64,000 bases of DNA, from positions 1,798,001 through 1,862,000 of the forward strand of contig NZ_CP015118.1 in the NCBI RefSeq assembly GCF_002116905.1, written 5' to 3'. Source of the DNA: Piscinibacter gummiphilus (lineage in GTDB: Bacteria; Pseudomonadota; Gammaproteobacteria; Burkholderiales; Burkholderiaceae_C). The notes below the pieces were generated by a model. That model saw only the letters and a program-made list of their open reading frames with translations, ran no database searches and was not told where the DNA came from. The position numbers and the translations under genes were made by a program. Of the stretch, positions 45,446 to 53,498 are shown one piece after another (position 1 is the first letter of the stretch; each line of letters begins with the position of its first letter).

Positions 45446-45460
45446 GCACCAAAAAGGTGT
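45446..45460 (+). promoter_or_regulatory. NtrC-type enhancer site upstream of glnA
   Basis: GCAC-CAAAAA-GGTG at 45446-45459 matches the NtrC consensus GCAC-N6-GGTGC with the right spacing. It lies about 150 bases before the predicted sigma-54 start, a normal enhancer distance. Additional half-sites GGTGC are at 45400-45404 and 45423-45427. ntrC itself is in the window at 48988. Confidence 0.72.
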
Positions 45461-45504
45461 GATTCGGGCGACTTCCAGCCTTCCAGTGAACGATCCGCGC
45501 GCAC

Positions 45505-45563
45505 ATTGACGTCAATCGCGCCGCGGGGCCGCGCATCGCCTGCAAAAAGCAGCGTGATCACGC
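45505..45563. promoter_or_regulatory. Two 12-bp perfect palindromes in the glnA control region
   Basis: ATTGACGTCAAT at 45505-45516 and GCGTGATCACGC at 45552-45563 lie between the NtrC site and the sigma-54 promoter. Their symmetry suggests dimeric regulators or an IHF-neighbouring architecture. No regulator can be named from the sequence. Confidence 0.45.
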
Positions 45564-45581
45564 CCGCGGTATGGTCATGAC

Positions 45582-45597
45582 GGGCATGCTTTCTGCT
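45582..45597 (+). promoter_or_regulatory. Probable sigma-54 promoter of glnA
   Basis: GGGCATGCTTTCTGCT has the invariant GG (45583-45584) and GC (45595-45596) separated by ten bases, as in TGGCAC-N5-TTGC. The predicted transcript would start near 45608, giving an 88-base leader with an AGGAG ribosome binding site at 45685-45689 before glnA. Confidence 0.7.
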
Positions 45598-45695
45598 ACA
45601 TTCCTGTGCGCATTTCGGGGCCCCTGCCGGCCCCGGAAAGCTCGTTCAACATTTCGAATCCACCCCGCCCAAAAGCGCCTCGCTAGGAGTTCCTG

Positions 45696-47111
45696 ATGGC
45701 AAAGACCGTCGCCGACGTGATGAACATGGTGAAGGAAAACGAAGTCAAGTTCGTTGACTTCCGCTTCACCGACACCCGCGGCAAAGAGCAGCACGTTTCC
45801 GTGCCTGTCTCGCACTTCGATGAAGACAAGTTCACGTCGGGCCACGCCTTCGACGGCTCCTCGATTGCTGGCTGGAAGGGCATCGAAGCCTCGGACATGC
45901 AGCTGATGCCCGATCCCGAGACGGCCAACATCGACCCGTTCTTCGAAGAACCCACCCTGATCCTCACCTGCGACGTGATCGAGCCGGGTGACGGCAAGCC
46001 GTACGAGCGCGATCCGCGTTCGCTGGCCAAGCGCGCCGAAGCCTACATGAAGGCCTCGGGCCTGGGCGACACCGCCTTCTTCGGCCCGGAACCCGAATTC
46101 TTCGTGTTCGACAACGTCCGCTGGGGCAACGACATGTCGGGCTGCTTCTCGAAGATCGAATCCGAGGAAGCCGCCTGGAACACGGGCAAGGAATACGAGC
46201 ACGGCAACTCGGGCCACCGCCCGGCCGTCAAGGGCGGCTACTTCCCCGTGCCCCCGGTCGACAGCGGCCAGGACATGCGCTCGGAAATGTGCCTGGTGCT
46301 CGAGTCCCTCGGCATCCCGGTCGAAGTGCACCACCACGAAGTGGCGAACGCCGGCCAGATGGAAATCGGCACGAAGTTCAACACGCTCGTGCGTCGCGCC
46401 GACTGGGTCCAGCTGCAGAAGTACGTGATCCAGAACGTCGCCCACTCGTACGGCAAGACGGCCACGTTCATGCCGAAGCCGATCGTCGGCGACAACGGCT
46501 CGGGCATGCACGTCCACCAGTCCGTGTGGAAGGACGGCAAGAACCTGTTCGCCGGTGACGGCTACGCCGGTCTGTCCGAGTTCGCGCTGTTCTACATCGG
46601 CGGCATCATCAAGCACGCCCGTGCCCTGAACGCCATCACGAACCCCGGCACGAACAGCTACAAGCGCCTGGTGCCTGGCTTCGAAGCCCCGGTGAAGCTG
46701 GCCTATTCGGCCAAGAACCGCTCGGCCTCGATCCGCATCCCGTACGTGGCGAACCCGAAGGGCCGTCGCGTCGAAGCCCGCTTCCCGGATCCCCTGATGA
46801 ACCCGTACCTGGGCTTCTCGGCCATGCTGATGGCCGGCCTGGACGGCGTCGAGAACAAGATCCACCCGGGCGAAGCCGCCAGCAAGGACCTGTACCACCT
46901 GCCGCCGGAAGAAGACAAGCTGATCCCGACGGTCTGCCACAGCCTCGACCAGGCTCTGGAATACCTCGACAAGGACCGCGCGTTCCTGACGAAGGGTGGC
47001 GTGTTCACCGATGCCTACATCGATGCGTACATCGACCTGAAGATGCAGGAAGTCACCCGCTTCCGCATGGCGACCCACCCGGTCGAGTTCGACATGTACT
47101 ACAGCCTCTGA
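45696..47111 (+). CDS. glnA: Type I glutamine synthetase
   Basis: 471 residues. The beta-Grasp N-terminal domain is followed by the catalytic domain with FDGSSIAGWKGIEASDM, GPEPEFFVFD, VEVHHHEVANAGQMEIGTKF and NPGTNSYKRLVPGFEAPV. The adenylylation tyrosine is in KDLYHLPPEE (about residue 399), so the enzyme should be controlled by GlnE. It makes glutamine from glutamate, ammonia and ATP. AGGAG precedes the start. Expression is predicted to be NtrC and sigma-54 dependent. Codon use is strikingly biased to C-ending codons, as in highly expressed genes. Confidence 0.98.
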   Translation: MAKTVADVMNMVKENEVKFVDFRFTDTRGKEQHVSVPVSHFDEDKFTSGHAFDGSSIAGWKGIEASDMQLMPDPETANIDPFFEEPTLILTCDVIEPGDGKPYERDPRSLAKRAEAYMKASGLGDTAFFGPEPEFFVFDNVRWGNDMSGCFSKIESEEAAWNTGKEYEHGNSGHRPAVKGGYFPVPPVDSGQDMRSEMCLVLESLGIPVEVHHHEVANAGQMEIGTKFNTLVRRADWVQLQKYVIQNVAHSYGKTATFMPKPIVGDNGSGMHVHQSVWKDGKNLFAGDGYAGLSEFALFYIGGIIKHARALNAITNPGTNSYKRLVPGFEAPVKLAYSAKNRSASIRIPYVANPKGRRVEARFPDPLMNPYLGFSAMLMAGLDGVENKIHPGEAASKDLYHLPPEEDKLIPTVCHSLDQALEYLDKDRAFLTKGGVFTDAYIDAYIDLKMQEVTRFRMATHPVEFDMYYSL

Positions 47112-47171
47112 TCCCCCCGGGGATCGACACCCTCCGGGCCGCGCAGGCGGTCCGGTGCGGGTGGAGGAACG

Positions 47172-47198
47172 AGGGACGGCTCCGGCCGTCCCTTTTTT
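47172..47198 (+). terminator. Rho-independent terminator of glnA
   Basis: GGGACGGC/GCCGTCCC stem with TCCG loop followed by TTTTTT, 61 bases after the glnA stop. Confidence 0.92.
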
Positions 47199-47319
47199 GT
47201 TGGGGTTTGTGCTCGGGAACGTCGCGGCGGCGCGGCGGTCTTCTCCATGGAGGGTCGCGTTCGGCCACAATGGAGCGATCTCCCGCCTCACACGGGGCGT
47301 TGAACGGAAGGTGAAGTGC

Positions 47320-47850
47320 ATGAGTCGAATTGGCGTGAAGGCAACGATCGCCGTGGTGCTGGCGACGGTCGGTGCGGGCGCGTTCGCGCAGAGCGAATCG
47401 GGCAAGCCGGTCTACCGCTGCCCGGGCAATCCGGTGCTCTACACCGACAGCCTCTCGGCCCGCGAGGCCAAGGACAAGGGCTGCACGACGCTCGAAGGCA
47501 CGCCCATCACGGTGATCGCCTCCCCGAAGCGCACCGGCCCGGCGGCCGGGGCCGCCCCGGCCACGCCGCGCGGCGGCTCGACCGAGGGGGGCGGCAACAA
47601 GGTGACCGCGGAGGACCAGCGTGCCCGCGACAACGACGCGCGCCGCATCCTCGAGGCCGAGTTGCGCAAGGAAGAGGAAGCGCTGGCCGCGATGAAGAAG
47701 GAATACAACAACGGCGAGCCCGAGCGGCTGGGCGACGAGCGCAACTACCAGAAGTACCTCGATCGCACCGCCCAGCTCAAGGCGAACCTCGCCCGCAAGG
47801 AAAGCGACGTGGCCGCGCTCAAGCGCGAACTCAGCAAGATGCCCCAGTGA
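47320..47850 (+). CDS. Exported DUF4124-like protein with coiled coil
   Basis: 176 residues from the ATG at 47320, preceded by GGAAGG. The signal peptide ends GAFAQ. A short N-terminal domain with two cysteines (VYRCPGNPVLYTDSLSAREAKDKGC) resembles DUF4124. From about residue 100 a charged coiled coil follows (ARRILEAELRKEEEALAAMKKEY, RNYQKYLDRTAQLKANLARKESDVAALKREL). It is periplasmic, of unknown role. It sits between glnA and ntrB, a common Burkholderiales arrangement, and its TGA overlaps the ntrB GTG start. Confidence 0.85.
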   Translation: MSRIGVKATIAVVLATVGAGAFAQSESGKPVYRCPGNPVLYTDSLSAREAKDKGCTTLEGTPITVIASPKRTGPAAGAAPATPRGGSTEGGGNKVTAEDQRARDNDARRILEAELRKEEEALAAMKKEYNNGEPERLGDERNYQKYLDRTAQLKANLARKESDVAALKRELSKMPQ

Positions 47851-48944
47851 GCGCTTCTCCCCGCACCGCCGGCGCCGCGAGCGCCGTGGCCGCCTGGCAG
47901 GCCTTCGATCACCTGGCCACCATGGTGGCCGTCGTCCACCGCGACGGCAACTGCCTCTTCGCCAACTCCGCGTTCGAGAACGTGCTGGGCCTGTCGCGCC
48001 GCAACGTGCAGCGCGGCTCGCTGTTCGACTGGTTCGTCGAGTCGCAGCTCGTGCGCGACACCGTGTCGGCCGTCGCGCGCAACGACTTCGCCACCAGCCG
48101 TTTCGACGGCCAGCTGCGCCGGCCGCTGCAGGTCCACGGCGACCCGCTCCCGGTCCACGTCATCGTGAACCAGATGGACCGGCCCGACCAGGTCATCGTC
48201 GAGCTCGTCGAGATCGAGCAGCAGACCCGCCAGGACCGCGAGGAGCGGGCGCTGGGCCAGGCCCAGGCCAACAAGGAGCTGATCCGCAACCTGGCCCACG
48301 AGATCAAGAACCCGCTCGGCGGCATCCGCGGCGCGGCCCAGCTGCTCGAGATGGAAGTCGAGAGCCGGGCGCTCACCGAATACACCCAGGTCATCATCAA
48401 CGAGGCCGACCGCCTGCAGGCGCTGGTCGACCGGCTGCTGGCGCCCCACCGCAAGCCGCACGTCGTGAGCGACGTGAACATCCACGAGGTGTGCGAGCGG
48501 GTGCGGTCACTGATCCTGGCGGAGTTCCCGCGCGGGCTGCAGGTCCGCCGCGACTACGACATCTCGATCCCCGACTTCCGCGGCGACCGCGAGCAGCTGA
48601 TCCAGGCCGTGCTGAACATCGCGCACAACGCGGCGCAGGCGCTCGTCGAACGCATCGCCCAGGGCGACGCCAACATCATCCTGCGCACGCGCATCGCCCG
48701 GCAGGTCACGCTGGGCAAGCAGCGCTATCGATTGGCATTGGAATTGCATATCGAGGACAACGGCCCGGGAGTCCCCGAGTCGATCCGGGATCGCATCTTC
48801 TACCCGCTGGTATCGGGACGCGATGGCGGGTCGGGTCTGGGGCTCACGCTGGCGCAGACGTTCGTGCAGCAACACCAGGGCATGATCGAATGCGAGAGCC
48901 AACCGGGCCAGACCATTTTCAAGATCGTGATTCCTCTGCCTTGA
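47847..48944 (+). CDS. glnL: Nitrogen regulation sensor kinase NtrB (GlnL)
   Basis: 365 residues from a GTG at 47847 that overlaps the previous stop. A PAS domain (about 20-120; VAVVHRDGNCLFANSAFENVLGL) is followed by HisKA with NLAHEIKNPLGGIRGAAQLLE and HATPase_c with NIAHNAAQAL, DNGPGVPESI and GGSGLGLTLAQ. Cytoplasmic, no membrane segment. With PII it phosphorylates or dephosphorylates NtrC according to nitrogen status. Confidence 0.95.
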   Translation: MSASPRTAGAASAVAAWQAFDHLATMVAVVHRDGNCLFANSAFENVLGLSRRNVQRGSLFDWFVESQLVRDTVSAVARNDFATSRFDGQLRRPLQVHGDPLPVHVIVNQMDRPDQVIVELVEIEQQTRQDREERALGQAQANKELIRNLAHEIKNPLGGIRGAAQLLEMEVESRALTEYTQVIINEADRLQALVDRLLAPHRKPHVVSDVNIHEVCERVRSLILAEFPRGLQVRRDYDISIPDFRGDREQLIQAVLNIAHNAAQALVERIAQGDANIILRTRIARQVTLGKQRYRLALELHIEDNGPGVPESIRDRIFYPLVSGRDGGSGLGLTLAQTFVQQHQGMIECESQPGQTIFKIVIPLP

Positions 48945-48987
48945 GCCATCGGGGCTCGTGTCGGGGGAACACAACCACAGGCACGGC

Positions 48988-50541
48988 ATGAAACCCATCT
49001 GGATCGTTGACGACGACCAATCCATCCGCTTCGTGTTGGAGAAGGCCCTGGCCCGCGAGGAACTGGCGGTCCGCAGTTTCACCAACACCCGCGAGGTCCT
49101 CCTCGCCCTGGAGGACGAAGCGCCCCAGGTGCTGGTCTCCGACATCCGCATGCCGGGCGGCTCGGGCATCGAGCTGCTGACCAAGGTGAAGGAGCGCCAC
49201 CCCGGCCTCCCGGTCATCATCATGACCGCCTACTCCGACCTCGACAGCGCGGTCAGCGCGTTCCAGGGCGGCGCCTTCGAATACCTGCCCAAGCCCTTCG
49301 ACGTGCCGAAGGCGGTGGAGCTGATCCGCCGCGCGCTCGACGAAAGCGTGCGCGAGGAGGTCCGCGACGAGCGCATGGCCCAGATGCCCGAGATGCTGGG
49401 CCAGGCCCCCGCGATGCAGGACGTGTTCCGCGCCATCGGCCGCCTGAGCCAGAGCATCGTCACCGTGCTGATCACCGGCGAGTCCGGCTCCGGCAAGGAG
49501 CTGGTGGCCCATGCGCTGCACAAGCACAGCCCGCGCGCCGCGGGGCCGTTCGTCGCGATCAACACCGCGGCCATTCCGAAGGACCTGCTCGAGTCCGAAC
49601 TGTTCGGCCACGAGCGCGGTGCCTTCACCGGTGCGCAGACCACCCGGCGCGGCCGCTTCGAGCAGGCCGACGGCGGCACGCTGTTCCTCGACGAAATCGG
49701 CGACATGCCCTTCGACCTGCAGACCCGCCTGCTGCGGGTGCTGAGCGACGGGCAGTTCTACCGCGTGGGCGGGCACAACCCGCTGCGCAGCAACGTCCGC
49801 GTGATCGCCGCCACCCACCAGAACCTCGAGGAGCGGGTCAAGCTCGGCGCGTTCCGGGAAGACTTGTTCCACCGCCTGAACGTGATCCGCCTGCGCCTGC
49901 CCGCGCTGCGCGAGCGGCGCGAGGACGTGCCGGCGCTCGCCCGCTTCTTCCTGCAGAAGAGCGCGAAGGAGCTGGGTGTCGAGGCCAAGCGCATCACCGA
50001 CAGCGCCCTGTCGCGCCTGATGCAGTTCGACTTCCCCGGCAACGTGCGCCAGCTCGAGAACATCTGCCACTGGCTGACCGTGATGGCGCCCGCGCAGGTC
50101 GTCGAGCCGAAGGACCTGCCGCCCGAACTGATGGGTGGCGACCCGATGGCGTTGCCCCGTGCGCTGACCCCGCCGCCCGCGGCCGAGTCCGTGAACGGTG
50201 AACACGCGCCCGCCACCGCCATGCCGGCCGCCGCACCCTGGGTGCCGCCGGCCGTGGTCTACCCGTCGAACGCCGACGCCATCGCGGCCTCGCCCGTGAT
50301 GTCGCCGGGGGGCGCGTCGGTGCCCACGCACTGGCTGGCGGACCTGGAGCGCGAGTCGCGCACCATGCTGCAGGCCGGCCTGCCCGAGGTGTGGGACACG
50401 CTGACCCGCAAGTTCGAGGCGCAGCTGATCCACACGGCGCTCGAGATCACGCGCGGGCGGCGCATCGAGGCCGCGCAGAAGCTCGGCATCGGGCGCAACA
50501 CCATCACGCGCAAGATCCAGGAGCTGGGGCTGGAGGACTGA
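48988..50541 (+). CDS. glnG: Nitrogen regulation protein NR(I), NtrC (GlnG)
   Basis: 517 residues from the ATG at 48988, which gives the normal MKPIWIVDDDQSIRFVLEKAL beginning; an in-frame GTG at 48958 adds ten residues. The receiver Asp is in VLVSDIRMPGGSG. The AAA+ domain has Walker A GESGSGKE, the sigma-54 contact loop GAFTGAQ and Walker B LFLDEIGDM. A Pro/Ala-rich linker of about 85 residues leads to a Fis-type HTH (RRIEAAQKLGIGRNTITRKIQEL). The linker is longer than in the 469-residue Escherichia coli protein. It activates glnA from the sites at 45446. Confidence 0.96.
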   Translation: MKPIWIVDDDQSIRFVLEKALAREELAVRSFTNTREVLLALEDEAPQVLVSDIRMPGGSGIELLTKVKERHPGLPVIIMTAYSDLDSAVSAFQGGAFEYLPKPFDVPKAVELIRRALDESVREEVRDERMAQMPEMLGQAPAMQDVFRAIGRLSQSIVTVLITGESGSGKELVAHALHKHSPRAAGPFVAINTAAIPKDLLESELFGHERGAFTGAQTTRRGRFEQADGGTLFLDEIGDMPFDLQTRLLRVLSDGQFYRVGGHNPLRSNVRVIAATHQNLEERVKLGAFREDLFHRLNVIRLRLPALRERREDVPALARFFLQKSAKELGVEAKRITDSALSRLMQFDFPGNVRQLENICHWLTVMAPAQVVEPKDLPPELMGGDPMALPRALTPPPAAESVNGEHAPATAMPAAAPWVPPAVVYPSNADAIAASPVMSPGGASVPTHWLADLERESRTMLQAGLPEVWDTLTRKFEAQLIHTALEITRGRRIEAAQKLGIGRNTITRKIQELGLED

Positions 50542-50560
50542 ACCGTTCCTTCATCGGCAC

Positions 50561-50626
50561 TGTCATCCCGGCGCAGGCCGGGACCTTCGGCATCTGCCCA
50601 GTGTCCCGGCCTCCGCCGGGATGACA
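50561..50626. repeat. REP-like palindromic repeat
   Basis: The arms TGTCATCCCGGC at 50561-50572 and GCCGGGATGACA at 50615-50626 form a 12-bp perfect inverted repeat enclosing internal CCGGGACC/GTCCCGG complementary segments. The unit matches the common proteobacterial repeat type whose translation reads VIPAxAGT. It lies between the convergent ntrC and xth genes, the usual home of such elements, and may also act as a bidirectional terminator. Confidence 0.8.
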
Positions 50627-50633
50627 CGCTCTT

Positions 50634-51410
50634 CTACGATTCGAGCGAGATGTCCACCACCACCGGCGCATGATCGCTCGGCCGCTCGTTCTTGCGCGGC
50701 ACCTTGTCGATCGTGCAGGCGCCCACGTGCGGCTTCAGCGCGTCGCTCACGAGGATGTGGTCGATGCGCAGCCCCTGGTTCTTGCGGAACGCGAGGTTGC
50801 GGTAGTCCCACCACGTCCACGGCTTCGGCGGCTGGTCGTCGAAGAGCCGGAAGGCATCGTGCAGGCCGAGGCCCAGCAGGCCCTGGAACTGCGCCCGTTC
50901 CTCCGGGGTGCAGTGGATCTGGCCGGCCCACAGCACGGGGTCGTGCACGTCGCGGTCTTCCGGGGCGATGTTGAAGTCGCCCAGCAGCACGAGCTTCGGG
51001 TGGCGCACCAGCTCCTCGCCGATCCAGCGGCGGATGGCGTCGAGCCAGGCCATCTTGTAGACGAATTTCTCGGAGTCGGGCGCCTGGCCGTTCGGGAAGT
51101 ACGCGCCGATCACGCGCACGTCGTCGACGGTGGCGGCGATCACGCGGGCCTGCGTGTCCTCGTGGCCCACGATGTTGCGGACCACGTCGGTGACGGGGCG
51201 GCGCGACAGGATGGCCACGCCGTTGTAGGTCTTCTGCCCGAACCAGTGGGACACGTAGCCGGCCGCCTCGAAGTCGGGGCCGGGGAACTTGTCGTCGGTG
51301 AGCTTGGTTTCCTGGAGGACCAGCACGTCGGGCCGGTGCGTGTTCAGCCAGTCGAGCACCTGCGGCAGGCGCACGGCGAGGGAGTTGACGTTCCAGGTGG
51401 CGATTTTCAT
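50634..51410 (-). CDS. xth: Exodeoxyribonuclease III
   Basis: 258 residues from the ATG at 51410. Endonuclease/exonuclease/phosphatase fold: KIATWNVNSLAVRL, LQETKLTDDKFP with the metal-binding Glu, the catalytic GDFNIAPEDRDVHDP (Asp, Asn), RIDHILVS and the terminal SDHAPVVVDI. It acts as AP endonuclease and 3'-5' exonuclease in base excision repair. It converges on ntrC across the REP-like repeat and diverges from cysC. All key residues are present. Confidence 0.95.
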   Translation of the reverse strand: MKIATWNVNSLAVRLPQVLDWLNTHRPDVLVLQETKLTDDKFPGPDFEAAGYVSHWFGQKTYNGVAILSRRPVTDVVRNIVGHEDTQARVIAATVDDVRVIGAYFPNGQAPDSEKFVYKMAWLDAIRRWIGEELVRHPKLVLLGDFNIAPEDRDVHDPVLWAGQIHCTPEERAQFQGLLGLGLHDAFRLFDDQPPKPWTWWDYRNLAFRKNQGLRIDHILVSDALKPHVGACTIDKVPRKNERPSDHAPVVVDISLES

Positions 51411-51525
51411 GGCGCGGTCACGCGGTGGTGGAACGCGCATTGTCGCGCGAGACGGCCATTGACCCCGGTCACGCGGCCGGCGGAGTCCGTGGGTATCATC
51501 CGCCGTCCCCCAAGCCTCCTTCACG

Positions 51526-52122
51526 ATGAGCGATCCCCACGCGAGAACTCCGCCCCCCTGCATCTGGCTGGCGGGCCTGCCGAGTGCGGGCAAGACCACG
51601 ATCGCGAACGGCCTCGCGGCGCGCTTGGGCGAGATCGGCGTGCGCCACGTGGTGCTCGATGCCGACGAGCTGCGCCGCACGCTCAACGTGGGCCTCGGTT
51701 TCTCCCGCGACGACCGGCTCGAGAACGGCCGGCGCATCGCGGTGGTCGCGAAGCTGTTCGCGCAGCAGGGCCTGCTGCCCATCGTCGCGTGCATCTCGCC
51801 GTACCGGGTCGCGCGCCAGCTCGCGCGGTCCGTGCTGGAGCCCGCGGTGCCGTTCCTCGAGGTCTGGATCAACACGCCGGTCGATGTGTGCGCCGCGCGG
51901 GACATGAAGGGCCTCTACGCCCGCGCGCGGGCCGGAGAGATCTCCAACCTCGTGGGGGTGAACGTGCCGTTCGAGCCGGTGGTGGAGCCGGCCGTGGAGG
52001 TGTCCACCGTGTCGCGCACCGTGGCGCAATCCGTGGAGGACGTGCTTCAGGCGCTGCGCGACTTCAGTCCGGCCACGTTCACGCCGGCCACGTTCACGCC
52101 GCAGCCTGACGCACCCGTCTGA
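51526..52122 (+). CDS. cysC: Adenylylsulfate kinase (CysC), stand-alone
   Basis: 198 residues. P-loop GLPSAGKTT (about 17-25) instead of the usual GLSGSGKST, followed by LDADELRRTLNVGLGFSRDDRLENGRRI, ACISPYRVARQLAR and ARDMKGLYARARAGEISNLVGV, all CysC hallmarks. It phosphorylates APS to PAPS. No sulfurylase genes (cysD/cysN, sat) are adjacent, so it may supply PAPS for another purpose. The C-terminus ends in PATFTPATFTPQPDAPV, generated by a 15-bp tandem duplication, and runs 29 bases into the convergent Crp-family gene. Confidence 0.9.
   Translation: MSDPHARTPPPCIWLAGLPSAGKTTIANGLAARLGEIGVRHVVLDADELRRTLNVGLGFSRDDRLENGRRIAVVAKLFAQQGLLPIVACISPYRVARQLARSVLEPAVPFLEVWINTPVDVCAARDMKGLYARARAGEISNLVGVNVPFEPVVEPAVEVSTVSRTVAQSVEDVLQALRDFSPATFTPATFTPQPDAPV
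52071..52100 (+). repeat. Tandem 15-bp duplication at the cysC 3' end
   Basis: GGCCACGTTCACGCC occurs twice in direct succession (52071-52085 and 52086-52100) with no mismatch. It adds five residues (PATFT) to CysC and covers the stop codon of the convergent Crp-family gene. Probably a recent slippage event. Confidence 0.85.
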
Positions 52123-52687
52123 CGATCCGGTTGAAGCCCACCGGCGTGACGCCGAGGTGCCGCGCCAGGTCCTTCTGGGGCACGCGCAGGTGCAGGCCGG
52201 GGTGGTCGGCGACAAAACGCCGGTAGCGCGCCTCGGCGTCCAGCGTCAGCAGCTCCCGCTCGCGCTGTTCCTTGCGGGAGGCGTGCACCATCGCCAGCGT
52301 GTGCAGCGCCCGTGACCACACGAGGTGGCGCGACGCGACATCCTCCAGCACCGCATGCGGGAGACCCTCGATGCACGACGGTTCGATCGCCGCGGCCAGG
52401 AACGTCGTGCGGCCGCCCGGTGCGAGCGCGGCCAGGCTCGCGAAGAAGCCGCCCTCCGCGACGAACGACTTGATCCACTCGGAGCCGTCCTCGCCCAGGT
52501 AGGCGAGCTTGACGAGGCCCGATCGCACGGCGTGCACGTGGGGGTGGGCCGTGTCCTGGTGGAACACCGCGGCGCCGGCCGGCAGGAAGCGCACGGTGAG
52601 CGCCTCCTGCACGCGCTCCCGTTCGGGCAGCGGTGCGGGGGCGAGGGTGTCCAGCAGCCTCAGCAGGGTGCTCGGTGCGTCGTTCAT
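52094..52687 (-). CDS. Crp/Fnr-family transcriptional regulator
   Basis: 197 residues. The cyclic-nucleotide-binding-like beta-roll is at about 10-115 (VRFLPAGAAVFHQDTAHPHVHAVRSGLVKLAYLGEDGSEW). The C-terminal winged helix is short, with LRVPQKDLARHLGVTPVGFNRIVRRVRQ as recognition region. The Fnr cysteine cluster is absent and the cAMP-contact residues are not conserved, so the signal is unknown. It diverges from the short-chain dehydrogenase gene across 54 bases and probably controls it. Confidence 0.87.
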   Translation of the reverse strand: MNDAPSTLLRLLDTLAPAPLPERERVQEALTVRFLPAGAAVFHQDTAHPHVHAVRSGLVKLAYLGEDGSEWIKSFVAEGGFFASLAALAPGGRTTFLAAAIEPSCIEGLPHAVLEDVASRHLVWSRALHTLAMVHASRKEQRERELLTLDAEARYRRFVADHPGLHLRVPQKDLARHLGVTPVGFNRIVRRVRQAAA

Positions 52688-52741
52688 GCCGATTGATCCG
52701 GGTTGATGCGGGGGCGTGCCGGCCCGCCTACAGTGGGCCGC

Positions 52742-53491
52742 ATGACGAACCGCATCTTGCCCTACCCATGGCCCTGCTGCCTCGTGACCGGCGCCACGTC
52801 CGGCATCGGCCTGCAGCTCGTGCGCCAGCTCGCCGAGGCCGGCGTGGAGGTCGTCGCCCTGGGACGCGACATCGCCCGGCTGGAGGCCCTGTCCTCACGC
52901 TCTGCCCACCTCACGGTGGTGCAGGCCGACCTGCTGGACCTGGATGCGATCCCGGCACTCGCCGCGCGCCTCGTGGCCGCCCATCCGCGCCTCGCGGGCG
53001 TGGTGCTCAACGCCGGCGTGCAGCACGACGTGCGCTTCGATGCCGAGGGCTACGGCCCGCGGCAGGTGCGCGACGAGGTCGCCGTGAACCTCACGGCGCC
53101 GATGCTGCTGGCGCAGGCCCTGTTGCCGCACCTGGCCACGCAGCCTCACGCCACCATCGCCTGCATGACCTCGGTGCTGGCGCAGTCGCCGAAACCGCGT
53201 GCGGCGGTCTACAGCGCGACGAAGGCGGGGTTCGCCCGGTTCGCGGATGCGCTGCGGCTGCAACTGGAACCGGGGCCGGTGCGGGCGGTGGAATTGGTCG
53301 TGCCGCTGGTGGACACGCCGATGACGGCGGGACGCCCCGGCGCGAAGCTGCCGGCCGAGGCGGCCGCGGCGGCCATCCTCGCGGGCCTGCGGTCGGGCCG
53401 GCCGGTGGTGCGGGTGGGCAAGGCACGGGCGGCGGCGTGGCTGCACCGCTTCGCGCCGTGGATCCTGGCGCGTGTGATGCGGGCCAGCTGA
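52742..53491 (+). CDS. Short-chain dehydrogenase/reductase family protein
   Basis: 249 residues from the ATG at 52742. Rossmann motif CCLVTGATSGIGLQLVRQLAEAG, then LNAGVQHDVRF (NAG motif) and the catalytic YSATKAGFARFADALRLQ (Tyr-x3-Lys), with the Ser in CMTSVLAQ. The C-terminal tail is basic (VRVGKARAAAWLHRFAPWILARVMRAS). It is an NAD(P)-dependent reductase; the substrate is unknown. The DltE-like pattern suggests a small carbonyl. The divergent Crp-family regulator is its likely controller. Confidence 0.88.
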   Translation: MTNRILPYPWPCCLVTGATSGIGLQLVRQLAEAGVEVVALGRDIARLEALSSRSAHLTVVQADLLDLDAIPALAARLVAAHPRLAGVVLNAGVQHDVRFDAEGYGPRQVRDEVAVNLTAPMLLAQALLPHLATQPHATIACMTSVLAQSPKPRAAVYSATKAGFARFADALRLQLEPGPVRAVELVVPLVDTPMTAGRPGAKLPAEAAAAAILAGLRSGRPVVRVGKARAAAWLHRFAPWILARVMRAS

Positions 53492-53498
53492 GAGGTTT

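Noticed and set aside
52693..52707. Possible Fnr box between the Crp-family gene and the SDR gene (TTGAT spaced from a second TTGAT)
   Set aside because: The halves are direct, not the inverted TTGAT-N4-ATCAA, and the regulator lacks the Fnr cysteine cluster.
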